Assembly: GCA_902787975.1 (NCBI GenBank)
Contig: CADAIP010000016.1
Coordinates: 1-64,000 of the forward strand
Length of the DNA: 64,000 nucleotides
Direction of reading: 5' to 3'
Origin: Oscillospiraceae bacterium
GTDB lineage: Bacteria > Bacillota > Clostridia > Saccharofermentanales > Saccharofermentanaceae
Shown: positions 49,512 to 58,423 of the stretch, piece after piece
Numbering within the stretch: position 1 is the first letter of the stretch
Layout of the letters: the number at the start of each line of letters is the position of its first letter
Position numbers and translations under genes: made by a program
Notes under the pieces: generated by a model
What the model saw: only the letters and a program-made list of their open reading frames with translations
Databases searched by the model: none
What the model was told of the DNA's origin: nothing

Positions 49512-50348
49512 TCAGGCATTTTCGATCCATGTCATATACTTATCGAGCGTTTTGCTCTCGTTGCGCTCGAAAAGAAAATAACCTGCCGTATACCATGAAT
49601 GCGTATTTCTCTTATCTTCGACCTCATAGATCTCACAGCTGTTGCCGACCATCTCCGCCTTGCCGGCAAGATCTTCCGCGCACTCAAATTCAATAAGACC
49701 GTCGTGCCTGCTCTGGATAAGCAGCATCGGAATGTGATTCTTTGTCATGAGAGACCAGGGCTCAGCTTCCGTGCGGTCATAACCCTTTGCAAAGAGCATT
49801 CCCAGGAGCATCTTAAGCGTCATCGACTGGCTCTTTCTAAAGCTGTACGGACCTCCGACACCTATATATCCGATGACGTTAGAGACATCGACTTTATACT
49901 CGTCCTGAACTTTTTTGCTGTAGCAGAGAATAGATGAAAGATGCGCGCCCGCAGAAGGTCCGGAGACGATCACTTTCGATGTGTCGATCCCCTTGTCATT
50001 CAGATATTTTATTGCCGCATTGTAAGCGTTGCAGACATCTATAATCTGCGCCGGATATTTATTCTTCGGCGACAGTCTGTATCCTATTGAGACGAAGCGG
50101 TATCCTGCCCTTGCCATATACTGTCCGACGTAGTCAAAGAACTTGGGGTTACCCGCATTCCAGCCGCCGCCGTGAATCCATATGACTATCTTGTCACTCA
50201 CGCTGTCCTTCGGCTCATAGTACAGAAAATACTGTTCTTTATCTGTCCCGTAATCCACGCGTTCAGGCGTAAATTCCTTCTTCGTTTTGAAAAGAAGCCT
50301 GAAGAAGATCGGATAATAACTTAAGTTTTCTCTGATGTAATCGATCAC
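49512..50348 (-). CDS. Alpha/beta hydrolase (HSL-type esterase)
   Basis: This is a 278-residue esterase starting at GTG 50348, which overlaps the upstream stop codon (GTGA) and has AAGGGAG eight bases before it; the frame extends to an ATG at 50378 without better support. Motifs: IWIHGGGWNAGNPKF (oxyanion HGGG), VSGPSAGAHLSS (catalytic Ser), IQSRHDGLIEFE (Asp) and THSWYT (His). Family members hydrolyse short acyl esters. It is the last gene of a TetR-regulated operon with another hydrolase. Confidence 0.82.
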   Translation of the reverse strand: MIDYIRENLSYYPIFFRLLFKTKKEFTPERVDYGTDKEQYFLYYEPKDSVSDKIVIWIHGGGWNAGNPKFFDYVGQYMARAGYRFVSIGYRLSPKNKYPAQIIDVCNAYNAAIKYLNDKGIDTSKVIVSGPSAGAHLSSILCYSKKVQDEYKVDVSNVIGYIGVGGPYSFRKSQSMTLKMLLGMLFAKGYDRTEAEPWSLMTKNHIPMLLIQSRHDGLIEFECAEDLAGKAEMVGNSCEIYEVEDKRNTHSWYTAGYFLFERNESKTLDKYMTWIENA

Positions 50349-51094
50349 TTTGTGAACTCCCTTATTTCCCTTATCCACTGTTCCGGCTTAAAGCACGCAA
50401 GTTCAGCATGCGCGAGACCTTCAAAGCTTCTTATCTCCATCTTGGGATTCATTTCTTTCATCTTTAGCGCGCCTTTTTTTGAGACCGATTCATTTCCCTT
50501 TGTGCCATGCATGAAAAGTATCTTCATATCATCCGGATATTTAATGAATTCAAACGGTCGGAATAGAGAATCGATAATGTTATCTATTGTCTCAACGTTC
50601 ATATTGTCTGCGATCTTCAGGAATTCTTCCCAGTATTCTCCGGGAAGACAATTTACCTCAAAAGATGCTTTTATTTTCGGGTCGCGCGCTTTCGATTTCT
50701 TTAATATGGCCTTGTAATTGTTCCTCATAATGCTCTTTAAGATGCCGTTTACTTTCATGAGCGGCGCACCGTCTATAACGAGATTTTCGATCTTTATGGC
50801 AGTGCTTTTCGCAAGTTCAGATACGATCCTTCCGCCCATCGACAGCCCTGCTAAAAGATACACTTTCCCGTTCAGTTCGCTGCTGATAAATCCTTCTAAC
50901 TTTTTCACCTCGTCATCAACACTTATGAACGTACTCGCCTCATCTTCTGTGTGACCGTCTAATTCCGGCACGATCACATAATGTTCGCCCGCGTATGCCT
51001 GTACCGCCTTGTTCCAGATGCTATACGGCGTGAACATTCCGTGGATGAATATCACTGCACTGTTTTCCTTATTCCCGTATGTGTGGAATATCAT
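50345..51094 (-). CDS. Alpha/beta-fold hydrolase
   Basis: This is a 249-residue hydrolase with FIHGMFTPYSIW (oxyanion), LLAGLSMGGRIVSEL (Ser nucleophile elbow) and FEGLAHAELACF (His). The fold-typical Asp may be near LFMHGTKGNESV. It is located between the tetR gene (52-base gap) and the second hydrolase gene (4-base overlap). The substrate is not predictable. Confidence 0.82.
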   Translation of the reverse strand: MIFHTYGNKENSAVIFIHGMFTPYSIWNKAVQAYAGEHYVIVPELDGHTEDEASTFISVDDEVKKLEGFISSELNGKVYLLAGLSMGGRIVSELAKSTAIKIENLVIDGAPLMKVNGILKSIMRNNYKAILKKSKARDPKIKASFEVNCLPGEYWEEFLKIADNMNVETIDNIIDSLFRPFEFIKYPDDMKILFMHGTKGNESVSKKGALKMKEMNPKMEIRSFEGLAHAELACFKPEQWIREIREFTK

Positions 51095-51146
51095 TTCCTT
51101 ATACCTTCCTTTTATTCCTTTTTTGACCTTTTCTTATGCTCTTTTC

Positions 51147-51818
51147 TTATGCCTTTCCGCCCATAATGAGGATCACGGACTTTGCGAGATTTTTGAACAT
51201 GTCTTCAGGCTTGTACTTGCCTTCAACATGAGGAACCTTAAAGCATTCCGAGAGCACGTATCCTGTCTGGATGCCGTGGTAATTTACGATCATGAACTGA
51301 ATGATCTCATCGATTGAAGTCTTTGGTTTTAACTTGTTCTTCTTTACGATCTCTTTGAGGAATTTCTCCGTTGCGATCGTTGCATAAAGCAGCGGGCTCT
51401 GCTCGTTTTTCCCGAGCCTTTGCGCGATGCTCATCGCTCTTTCAGGATCAGTCATCGCGAGCATGTCGCTGTAGATCGACACCTTAAGAAGATCTGTTCC
51501 GACTTCCTTCATGTAGTCAGCCTGCATTGCACAGATCTCGTAAATGGTCTTCTCCCATTTGTCCGTCTTCGCCCTGCTCAAAATCGCATCGAGTTTATCG
51601 TCGATCTTATTGTTCTCATTGATCGTGATGACGAGGTCCTTCAAGACTTCATCGAGATCTTTGTAATATCTGTATACGACCCCGTGCGAAAAGCCCGTCT
51701 CCTCTATGATGTCCTTCATCTCAACAGATGAGATCGGCTTTCTGGTGCACACGCGGTATGCCGCATCGACTATCTCTTTGCGCTTGTTCTTGTAGTATTC
51801 TTCACTGACTTTGGGCAT
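51147..51818 (-). CDS. TetR-family repressor
   Basis: This is a 223-residue regulator. The N-terminal HTH reads KRKEIVDAAYRVCTRKPISS then MKDIIEETGFSHGVVYRYYKDLDEVL, a clear TetR motif. The C-terminal ligand domain is helical and variable. GGAGGAAAC precedes the ATG. The promoter upstream overlaps a palindrome (51863-51883), so it probably represses its own operon, which also includes the two hydrolases. Confidence 0.9.
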   Translation of the reverse strand: MPKVSEEYYKNKRKEIVDAAYRVCTRKPISSVEMKDIIEETGFSHGVVYRYYKDLDEVLKDLVITINENNKIDDKLDAILSRAKTDKWEKTIYEICAMQADYMKEVGTDLLKVSIYSDMLAMTDPERAMSIAQRLGKNEQSPLLYATIATEKFLKEIVKKNKLKPKTSIDEIIQFMIVNYHGIQTGYVLSECFKVPHVEGKYKPEDMFKNLAKSVILIMGGKA

Positions 51819-51862
51819 GTGTTTCCTCCGCCTTGCGCTGCATCTTGTTCTGCGCCTTTGTA

Positions 51863-51907
51863 AAAATGACTCGGTGTCATTTTAGTACGAGGAAAAGGGA
51901 TTGTCAA
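51863..51907 (-). promoter_or_regulatory. tetR promoter with overlapping palindromic operator
   Basis: On the minus strand TTGACA (51907-51902), 17-bp spacer, TAAAAT (51884-51879). AAAATGAC-TCGGT-GTCATTTT (51863-51883) is a perfect inverted repeat covering the -10 and start region, the expected TetR autorepression site. Confidence 0.8.
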
Positions 51908-52014
51908 ATAGTGGGGGGATTATTGGGTTGGAGAGTGATTGTTCGGGTTGATGCATTTCTCTTCAGGATACGTGGTCAGGCTGCCGCATAATCCTTTCTG
52001 ACACTCCGAACTAT

Positions 52015-52031
52015 ATACCCCCAGGGGGTAT
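52015..52031. promoter_or_regulatory. CsoR/CstR-type operator without an adjacent regulator gene
   Basis: ATACCCCCAGGGGGTAT is a 17-bp perfect palindrome of the kind bound by DUF156 repressors (CsoR for copper, CstR for persulfide). A half-site, ATACCCCC, recurs at 52219-52226. No csoR-like gene, copper pump or sulfur-transfer gene lies in the window. Confidence 0.55.
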
Positions 52032-52053
52032 GCGAATCTTTAAAATCAAAAAA

Positions 52054-52272
52054 TTACCTACTAAAATCGAAAAATCGAAATTTAGTAGGTAATTTCTATT
52101 CCCATATCCACTTGAAAAACGCTTTTTAGAGCCCGAAAGGCCTTTTCGGGCACGGAGAAACCAAGATAACAGTCCAAAGAACCGCTTTTCGAGCTCAAAA
52201 CAGACAAATTAGGGGCTATATACCCCCTCCCCCTTACCTACTAAAATCGAAAAATCGCATTTTAGTAGGTAA
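52054..52272. repeat. Palindromic units, TTACCTACTA family, two copies
   Basis: Units at 52054-52092 and 52234-52272 are each 39 nt: TTACCTACTA, 19-nt centre beginning AAATCGAAAAATCG, TAGTAGGTAA. Starts are 180 bp apart (about 17 turns). Arm sequence is related to arrays A-C by the pattern TTACNTAC. Confidence 0.88.
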
Positions 52273-52309
52273 ATTTCCATTAAAGAGGGTGTTCAGAAAT
52301 CCGGAAGGA

Positions 52310-52834
52310 TCAGATCTTGGTCTGGCCTGCGCGGTAGCGGCCGAAGAAGATGCCGTCGTCGATGAATTTGTCAGCATCTGATACCCAGACCGGGAAAGAG
52401 CCTGTACTCAAAGCTGTCTGGCCGTTTAACATGCCCGTGTGGAAAGGCAGGTGGCGGAACTGGCGCAAACCGAGTTCCATGCGCGTGAAGCGGCAGTTCT
52501 CAGGATGCTCATAGAGCATGTCATCTGTGAGCGAATCGAGGTAAGACAAGGTCTTCTTCTCGACGTGATCGAGATACTCAAGAAGCTGCTCGTCAGAGAG
52601 CACAACAGATGTCGGATTGTCAGGGTTGTCCATGCCTTCTTCGTGGAAGGATGGCTCTTCATAGACATTGGGATTGATGAACCATTTGTCTGCGGAGTGA
52701 AGCGCGTGGTAGACCCAGCGCCAGCAGGGCGCGCCGCAGATGATTGCATCTCTGTCGTAAGTCTTTATTGATGTCTTTATGTTGATGAAGTTAGGGACAA
52801 CTGCAGTTTTGATTATCATTACTAAGTCATTCAT
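52310..52834 (-). CDS. DinB-superfamily protein
   Basis: This is a 174-residue four-helix-bundle protein. YHALHSADKW and RQFRHLPFHTGMLNG give the three-His metal site of the DinB/DfsB group. Members are putative metal-dependent thiol transferases or bacillithiol-linked enzymes; the substrate is unknown here. GGAGGTAT precedes the ATG. It is transcribed in the same direction as the ABC exporter genes, about 50 bases downstream of them. Confidence 0.78.
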   Translation of the reverse strand: MNDLVMIIKTAVVPNFINIKTSIKTYDRDAIICGAPCWRWVYHALHSADKWFINPNVYEEPSFHEEGMDNPDNPTSVVLSDEQLLEYLDHVEKKTLSYLDSLTDDMLYEHPENCRFTRMELGLRQFRHLPFHTGMLNGQTALSTGSFPVWVSDADKFIDDGIFFGRYRAGQTKI

Positions 52835-52885
52835 TTTCGATACCTCCGAAAAAGGTTAGTGTACAGTGTGCGATCTCCTAAAAAA

Positions 52886-53701
52886 TTATGAACCCGTAAA
52901 GTCGTATTTGCGAACGCCCAGCATCCAGAACTTGTAGCTCAGGAATACGAAGATCAGGCCGTAGAGGGGCGAGATCCATGACAGCAGCGGGACGTTGTCC
53001 GGAGTCAGGATGACGAGGCTCGGGTAGAAGGCGATGAACGCAATCGGGATGATGAACGTAAAGATGATCTTGAAGATCCCTTCGAAGATCGACGACGGGT
53101 ATTTCGCGAAGTCTTTGAAGCGGAACATGATTACCATTACGTAGCCGGAGCCCTTGATCCAGAAGCATGTTGCGGCTGCAAAGTTCATCAGGGCGATCAT
53201 GAACAGGGACGCAGTCAGCAGGAACACGATAAGCTTCAGGATGATGAGAGGCGTTACCGGGATGCCGAGCTTGATCCATGCGTAAATGATCGTGCCGATA
53301 CCGAAAGCAAGCTGGCCCAGGCCTTTGACGTCAAACACTTCAGAGATGAAGTAGAAGAACACGTTGACCGGCCTGAAGCAGTACTTGATGAAGTCGCCGC
53401 TCTGGACCATGAAACGCAGGTTCCAGTTGTTGTCGAAGAAGCACTGGACGGGTGTCAGTGCGACCAGCGAAAAACCGTACAGGAACAGCATGTGGTGGTA
53501 GTCCCAGCCGTTAATCGTCGGGAAGTTGTGGAACAGGATCATGAAGGTGACAAAGCCTGACAGATTCGTCATTATCATGCCGAACGTCGAGATGACGAAA
53601 TCCGCACGATAGCTCATCTTGCTCTTCAGGTCCTGAACGAGAATCTTGCGGTACATTCTCGCGTAAAATCTCAGTCCTCTTTTGCGCATGTCAGCCTCCA
53701 T
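52886..53701 (-). CDS. ABC-2 family transporter permease 2
   Basis: This is a 271-residue protein with about six spans, beginning with a basic MRKRGLRFYARMYRKILVQDLK. It is related to the ABC-2 permeases (PF06182-type, formerly DUF990 partners) encoded together with NatA-like ATPases. The start overlaps the preceding permease gene by 11 bases, indicating coupled translation. It forms the membrane part of an exporter with the next two genes; the substrate is unknown. Confidence 0.82.
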   Translation of the reverse strand: MEADMRKRGLRFYARMYRKILVQDLKSKMSYRADFVISTFGMIMTNLSGFVTFMILFHNFPTINGWDYHHMLFLYGFSLVALTPVQCFFDNNWNLRFMVQSGDFIKYCFRPVNVFFYFISEVFDVKGLGQLAFGIGTIIYAWIKLGIPVTPLIILKLIVFLLTASLFMIALMNFAAATCFWIKGSGYVMVIMFRFKDFAKYPSSIFEGIFKIIFTFIIPIAFIAFYPSLVILTPDNVPLLSWISPLYGLIFVFLSYKFWMLGVRKYDFTGS

Positions 53702-54500
53702 TCACGGTGACTTTCTTCACCGCACAATTCCAGAATAAGTTGCCCGCGACCGTAAGCACGACGAGCCATATGAGCTGCAGGCCGAAAAGCTGCAGAAGGC
53801 CCTGCCAGCTGTCAGATCCGCTCTTGCCGAGCAGGATCGAGAGCGGTATGTCGTAGACTGCTCTGAAAGGCAGATATGATACGATGATCCTCGCCTTCTC
53901 AGGGAAGAAAGCCAGAGGGATCGAAGCACCTGACAACAGCAATACGATCGTTTCCTTTACGATGTTGATGCCCCACGTTGATTCTGTGAAAAGACATATC
54001 GGAGCGACCAGCATCTCGATGTTGTAGTTAATGATGAGCGCGAAAACCGTTGCGATCAGGAACCATACCAGGTTAAGACCCATAGGTATTGCGCCCTTGG
54101 TGACGATCATGACGACGATGAATGTCGGGATGAAGGTCAGGACGAACTGGACGACGTGGTTGCCCGTGTACGACCAGAAAGTGTATTTGCGGAACCTCAT
54201 TGGTTTAAGCAGATCCAGAACTATCTTGCCCGACTGGATGGATCTGCTCATGTCCCAAACGACGAACATTTCCAGGAAGTTAAACAATGCGGTCGCGAGG
54301 ATCAGGTAGATCATGGTGTCGTTGAAGGTCATGCCGTTTACGACGTCGGTGCCTGACGAATCGTAGATGGCTTTCCAGAGGTAGTAAACGAGAACCAGGT
54401 AGATCAGGTTCGCGAAAAGAGTAACAAATATGCCGAGTCTGAAATGCAGTGACTCCATTATCCCGGCCCTTGTTATTGATAACAGCCTTTTGGGATTCAT
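53691..54500 (-). CDS. ABC-2 family transporter permease 1
   Basis: This is a 269-residue six-span protein starting MNPKRLLSITRAGIMESLHF, of the same ABC-2 class as the following permease. Its start overlaps the ATPase stop codon (ATGA). The gene order ATPase, permease, permease with overlaps is typical of these exporters. Confidence 0.82.
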   Translation of the reverse strand: MNPKRLLSITRAGIMESLHFRLGIFVTLFANLIYLVLVYYLWKAIYDSSGTDVVNGMTFNDTMIYLILATALFNFLEMFVVWDMSRSIQSGKIVLDLLKPMRFRKYTFWSYTGNHVVQFVLTFIPTFIVVMIVTKGAIPMGLNLVWFLIATVFALIINYNIEMLVAPICLFTESTWGINIVKETIVLLLSGASIPLAFFPEKARIIVSYLPFRAVYDIPLSILLGKSGSDSWQGLLQLFGLQLIWLVVLTVAGNLFWNCAVKKVTVNGG

Positions 54501-55438
54501 TTTGTACCCCCTTCGTAGATCTTCTTGATGACTTCCTCTGTGGAGATCTCAAGGATCTTAACGTCCTTTATCTTCTTTTCCTTCTGCTTTTCCATGATGA
54601 CATCCATGACATCCGTGGTCTTCTCGTCGATCAGGTATTCTTCCCATGAATCGTCAGCGAGCTTGAGCTTCAATGTCCGGTAAGAACCGAAATAGTTCTT
54701 CAGGTGGTCGATGTCGTTGTCGTAGATCTTCGTACCCTTGTCGATGATGACGATCCTCTTGCAAAGCGCATCGACGTCGCCCATGTCGTGGGTGGTGAGG
54801 ATTACGGTTGTATTTTTTTCTTTATTAAGACCGAGAATGAGTTCCCTGATCTTTGCCTTCATTGAGACGTCAAGACCGATCGTGGGCTCATCGAGAAATA
54901 CGATCGCCGGATTATGCAGGAACGCAGCGAGAATGTCGCTTAATGTCCTCTGGCCCAGAGACATCTGTCTTACGGGCTTGTGCAGGATCGGCTCGATGTC
55001 GACGAGAGAGCGGTAAAGCTCGATCATTTCCTCATATTCCTTCTGCGGAACCATGTAGAGATCGCGAAGGAGCTTAAACGATTCGATCAGCGGGAGCGAC
55101 CACCAGAGCTGGCTTCGCTGTCCGAAAACAACGCCGATGTTCTCGCAGTTTTCCGTCCTGTTCTTATAAGGGACTTTGCCGTTGACGAGTATCTCACCTG
55201 ATGTCGGCTCAAGAACGCCAGTCATCATCTTGATCGTGGTGGACTTGCCTGCGCCGTTAGGACCTAAGTATCCGATGATCTCTCCCCTGTTAACCGTAAG
55301 TGTTACGTCTTTTACCGCGGAGACAGTTTTGTAGTCTCTCGAAAACAAGTCCCTTATGCTTCCCTTAAGGCCTTCATGGCGGTTGAGCACCTTGAAGTCT
55401 TTGCATACGTTAGTCATTATTACTGCTTCGTTGCTCAT
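54497..55438 (-). CDS. ABC exporter ATPase (NatA-like)
   Basis: This is a 313-residue ATPase beginning MSNEAVIMTNVCKDFKVLNR at 55438 (AGAGGAAA upstream; the longer frame lacks a site). Walker A YLGPNGAGKSTTIKMM, the Q-loop GQRSQLWWSLP with the double Trp characteristic of this subgroup, signature MSLGQRTLSDI, Walker B AIVFLDEPTIGLD, H-loop TTHDM. The C-terminal ~70 residues form a regulatory domain. It is probably controlled by the divergent AraC-type regulator. Confidence 0.9.
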   Translation of the reverse strand: MSNEAVIMTNVCKDFKVLNRHEGLKGSIRDLFSRDYKTVSAVKDVTLTVNRGEIIGYLGPNGAGKSTTIKMMTGVLEPTSGEILVNGKVPYKNRTENCENIGVVFGQRSQLWWSLPLIESFKLLRDLYMVPQKEYEEMIELYRSLVDIEPILHKPVRQMSLGQRTLSDILAAFLHNPAIVFLDEPTIGLDVSMKAKIRELILGLNKEKNTTVILTTHDMGDVDALCKRIVIIDKGTKIYDNDIDHLKNYFGSYRTLKLKLADDSWEEYLIDEKTTDVMDVIMEKQKEKKIKDVKILEISTEEVIKKIYEGGTK

Positions 55439-55531
55439 ATGAAATTTCCTCTTCCTTTTTTGTTTGATTGCAAGTATATTGTGAGTAGGCATGCAAAAAC
55501 AGTGCATAAGTGTCTTGTTTTTATAACTATC

Positions 55532-55587
55532 TTCCACGCAAGTGGAATATTGTTATAGTTTTCGGGATTTTGGAGAAATATTGTTAT
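55532..55587 (+). promoter_or_regulatory. Divergent promoter region with palindrome and direct repeats
   Basis: TTCCAC-GCAA-GTGGAA (55532-55547) is a perfect inverted repeat. AATATTGTTAT occurs at 55546-55556 and 55577-55587, 31 bp (three turns) apart, the second covering the AraC gene start. TTCCAC/TATAGT with 16-bp spacing is a possible promoter. These are likely sites for the AraC-type regulator. Confidence 0.5.
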
Positions 55588-56470
55588 GAAAAAAGAAGTG
55601 ATGGGTCTCATCGTAAAGCGTGATGACGGCTCAGAGATAATAAACTACGATGATCCGAACTTTCCTTCGTATATCTACGACGGCTGGATCGCGCCCAAAG
55701 TCACATGGGAAGGCGTGCCGCACTACCACGAAGACATTGAGATCATGACCATTAAGGAAGGCAAGGTCGCCTACTTCGTAAACGGCAGGGAATTACTGCT
55801 CAACGCCGGCGACACAATAGTCGTAAACTCCAACCAGATCCACTACAATCTGTGCGTGGGTGAGGTTGCAAAATATGTCATCGCGATAATTAATCCGCGC
55901 ATTCTTGCAAACTCGGTTGCAGTCGAGATGCAGGCAATAAAGCCCATAACTGATAATCCCGATATCCCTTATTTGAGATTCCGCTATATAAATGAATATA
56001 CGGAACAGATAAGAGGACTTGTATACGACCTTCCCAAAATAAGGCACGATCCGTTTGCGATCACGATGCAGTTCTATCAGATATGGGACATCATCAGAAA
56101 GCAGGCCGAATATCTGGGCGCGACAAAGGAAGAGACCGTGTCAGACCCCAGGATGCAGCCGTTCAAGACAATGATGCATTTCATCTCCAATAATTATCAG
56201 GAACAGATCACTCTGGGCGACATCGCGGCAAGCGGCAACGTCAGCAAGTCACTGTGCAACACGCTTTTCCACCAGTATGTCGGCGAATCGCCGATCAATT
56301 ACCTGATGCACTTCAGGAGCCGCAAAGTGGCTGAATTACTGCGTTCGGGGAATATGTCCATGTCTGAGATCGCTGCCAGGACGGGCTTTGGAGGAGTCAG
56401 CTACATGTCTGAGACCTTCCGGAAATTTTTCGAGAAATCGCCAAGGGAATACAGGAAATCCTGGCAGTAA
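55586..56470 (+). CDS. AraC-family regulator with cupin sensor domain
   Basis: This is a 294-residue regulator: an N-terminal cupin (PHYHEDIEIMTIKEGKVAYFVNGRELLLNAGD), then a helical linker and C-terminal double HTH (LGDIAASGNVSKSLCNTLFHQYVG, MSEIAARTGFGGVSYMSETFRKFFEKSPREYR). Cupin-AraC proteins usually respond to sugars or related ligands. It is divergent from the ABC exporter operon and probably controls it. Confidence 0.9.
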   Translation: MKKEVMGLIVKRDDGSEIINYDDPNFPSYIYDGWIAPKVTWEGVPHYHEDIEIMTIKEGKVAYFVNGRELLLNAGDTIVVNSNQIHYNLCVGEVAKYVIAIINPRILANSVAVEMQAIKPITDNPDIPYLRFRYINEYTEQIRGLVYDLPKIRHDPFAITMQFYQIWDIIRKQAEYLGATKEETVSDPRMQPFKTMMHFISNNYQEQITLGDIAASGNVSKSLCNTLFHQYVGESPINYLMHFRSRKVAELLRSGNMSMSEIAARTGFGGVSYMSETFRKFFEKSPREYRKSWQ

Positions 56471-56599
56471 CGTTAACTGAATATTTACAGAGTTTCATCA
56501 TTTTAGACACGCAGGTAACACTTTCGTGCAAGTTATATACTTTTAGCCCTGATATAATGACGTTAATATCTCGTAATCTCGTCTCAGGGTGAAGTTCTG

Positions 56600-58324
56600 A
56601 TGGTAAAAAGAAACAACAATATCGATAAGACTCTGAAAAACCTCTCTCTTAACAAAGAGGCGCCGAAGAGTGCTTTCATTCTTCTTGTGCTGCTTTATGC
56701 CATAGCATCATTCCTTACGACGAGAACGTCGGTGATGCAGGGCTCCATAGCAATCGGCGGCCAGATGATCAGTTATAATTCCTTCACCGGTGTTTTCTCA
56801 ATGCTCGGATACATCTGCATAATCTGCCTCGTCATGCTGTTCCGCAGAGTCGGCTATATAGTATCGATGGCTGCGATCATCCTGCAGTCCCCTTTAATGA
56901 TCTTCAACATTTTCGTGCGCGGCAATCTGCACTCGCTTCCGGGTTTGTTCTCCAGCGTGCTAATTATCGGAGCCATCTCCATAATCCATTTCACTTACAG
57001 GAAGATCTTGAAATATCAGCAGAGCATCCGTGAGCAGGCAGTTACGGACAGGATCACGGGTCTTCCGAACCGCTTCGCATGCAACGAGCTCCTGACAGAT
57101 CTCCAGAGACGTGGCGAGCCTTTCGTTCTTGTCTCGGTCGACCTGAACGACTTCAAGAGCATCAACGATACAATGGGTCACGACACGGGCGACCAGGTCC
57201 TGAAGGAAGTTGCAAGAAGATGGAAGGACCTCGCTAACTCCCTCAGCACTGAGACAGTCGATTTCGTTGCAAGAAATTCAGGCGACGAGTTCATGATCGT
57301 GATCAGTGAATATCCTTCTGTTGAAGAGATCGAAAATACTATCAACGCATACCGCGAAGTGCTCGAAAAGAAGATCACGATCGACGACTGCGACTACTAT
57401 CTGACAGCATGCTTCGGTTACTCCTTCTTCCCCGAAGACAGTGACGTTATTGAGAATATCTATCTTTTTTCAGACGCAGCCCTGCACGAAGTAAAGAAGG
57501 CCGGCAGCGGCAGCAGGATCTCAAGATTCACGCCCGATGTCCTGAATTTTGAGAGAACTCTTGAGATAGAGCGCAAGATCCGCACCGCTTTAAACAGCGA
57601 CAAGATCTTCTTCAATCTCCAGCCGCAGTATGACATCAACCATAACCTCAGAGGCTTTGAGGCGCTTGCACGAATGAAGGATGACGACGGTTCATTCATC
57701 AGCCCTGTCGATTTCATTCCGGTCGCAGAGAAGACCGGTCTTGTAGACAGGATCGACATGCGCGTTTTCGAGCTCTCGATGGAATTCCTTGATAAGATCA
57801 CCCGTGAGACCGGTACGGAAATCATGATGAGTGTCAACGTATCCGTAAGACACCTGATGAAGAATACATTCATTGAAGACATAAAGAATATCCTCAAGGC
57901 CCACAACATCGCTCCAGAGCGCGTCGAGATCGAGATTACGGAGTCCATCATGATCGACTCCGCAGAAAAGGCCCTGCAGCGCATCAACGAGATCAAGGCG
58001 ATGGGCATGAAGGTTGCGATCGACGATTTCGGCACAGGATATTCGTCACTCAGTTACCTGAACAATTTCCCTTCAGATCTCCTTAAGATCGACAAGGCAT
58101 TCATCGACCAGATGAACATGAGCGAATCTTCAAAGCAGTATGTCGCCATGATCATCTCGATCGGCCACATACTCCACCTTAAGGTCATCTCAGAAGGTGT
58201 CGAATCCCCCGACCAGGTCGAAGTCTTAAAGAAGATCGGCTGCGACTACATCCAGGGATTCGTATGGGGCAAGCCGATGCCGCCCGAAGAAGCAGGCAGG
58301 CTTGTCAGCTCAATTAAGAAATAA
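56600..58324 (+). CDS. Membrane GGDEF-EAL protein (c-di-GMP turnover)
   Basis: This is a 574-residue protein with four or five N-terminal spans (~25-130), then GGDEF domain: TDRITGLPNRF, DLNDFKSINDTMGHDTGD and RNSGDEFMIV, where the signature is SGDEF rather than GGDEF. The EAL domain is complete by eye: GFEALARM, ITESIMID, IDDFGTGYSSLSYL, LKIDKAFI, EGVES and QGFVWGKPMP. It is therefore likely a phosphodiesterase, with uncertain cyclase activity. A TATAAT at 56553-56558 may be its -10. AGGGTGA precedes the ATG. Confidence 0.9.
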   Translation: MVKRNNNIDKTLKNLSLNKEAPKSAFILLVLLYAIASFLTTRTSVMQGSIAIGGQMISYNSFTGVFSMLGYICIICLVMLFRRVGYIVSMAAIILQSPLMIFNIFVRGNLHSLPGLFSSVLIIGAISIIHFTYRKILKYQQSIREQAVTDRITGLPNRFACNELLTDLQRRGEPFVLVSVDLNDFKSINDTMGHDTGDQVLKEVARRWKDLANSLSTETVDFVARNSGDEFMIVISEYPSVEEIENTINAYREVLEKKITIDDCDYYLTACFGYSFFPEDSDVIENIYLFSDAALHEVKKAGSGSRISRFTPDVLNFERTLEIERKIRTALNSDKIFFNLQPQYDINHNLRGFEALARMKDDDGSFISPVDFIPVAEKTGLVDRIDMRVFELSMEFLDKITRETGTEIMMSVNVSVRHLMKNTFIEDIKNILKAHNIAPERVEIEITESIMIDSAEKALQRINEIKAMGMKVAIDDFGTGYSSLSYLNNFPSDLLKIDKAFIDQMNMSESSKQYVAMIISIGHILHLKVISEGVESPDQVEVLKKIGCDYIQGFVWGKPMPPEEAGRLVSSIKK

Positions 58325-58345
58325 GAGGAAGGTTAAGATTGTTGG

Positions 58346-58378
58346 AAGAGGATGTCTCGCGGAAGGCATCCTCTTTTG
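58346..58378 (+). terminator. Intrinsic terminator of the GGDEF-EAL gene
   Basis: AAGAGGATG (58346-58354) pairs with CATCCTCTT (58367-58375), followed by TTGTTTTG. Confidence 0.8.
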
Positions 58379-58423
58379 TTTTGTTCTGATTTGTCTGCGC
58401 AAATTTTGTTCCGGCGCCGACGC

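Larger units (their letters stand above)
51819..52309. other. Regulatory intergenic region upstream of tetR
   Basis: This 490-bp gap contains the tetR promoter and operator (51863-51907), a CsoR-type palindrome (52015-52031), two TTACCTACTA palindromic units (52054-52272) and a GCCCGAAA/TTTTCGGGC hairpin (52131-52151). No gene was found. Confidence 0.6.
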
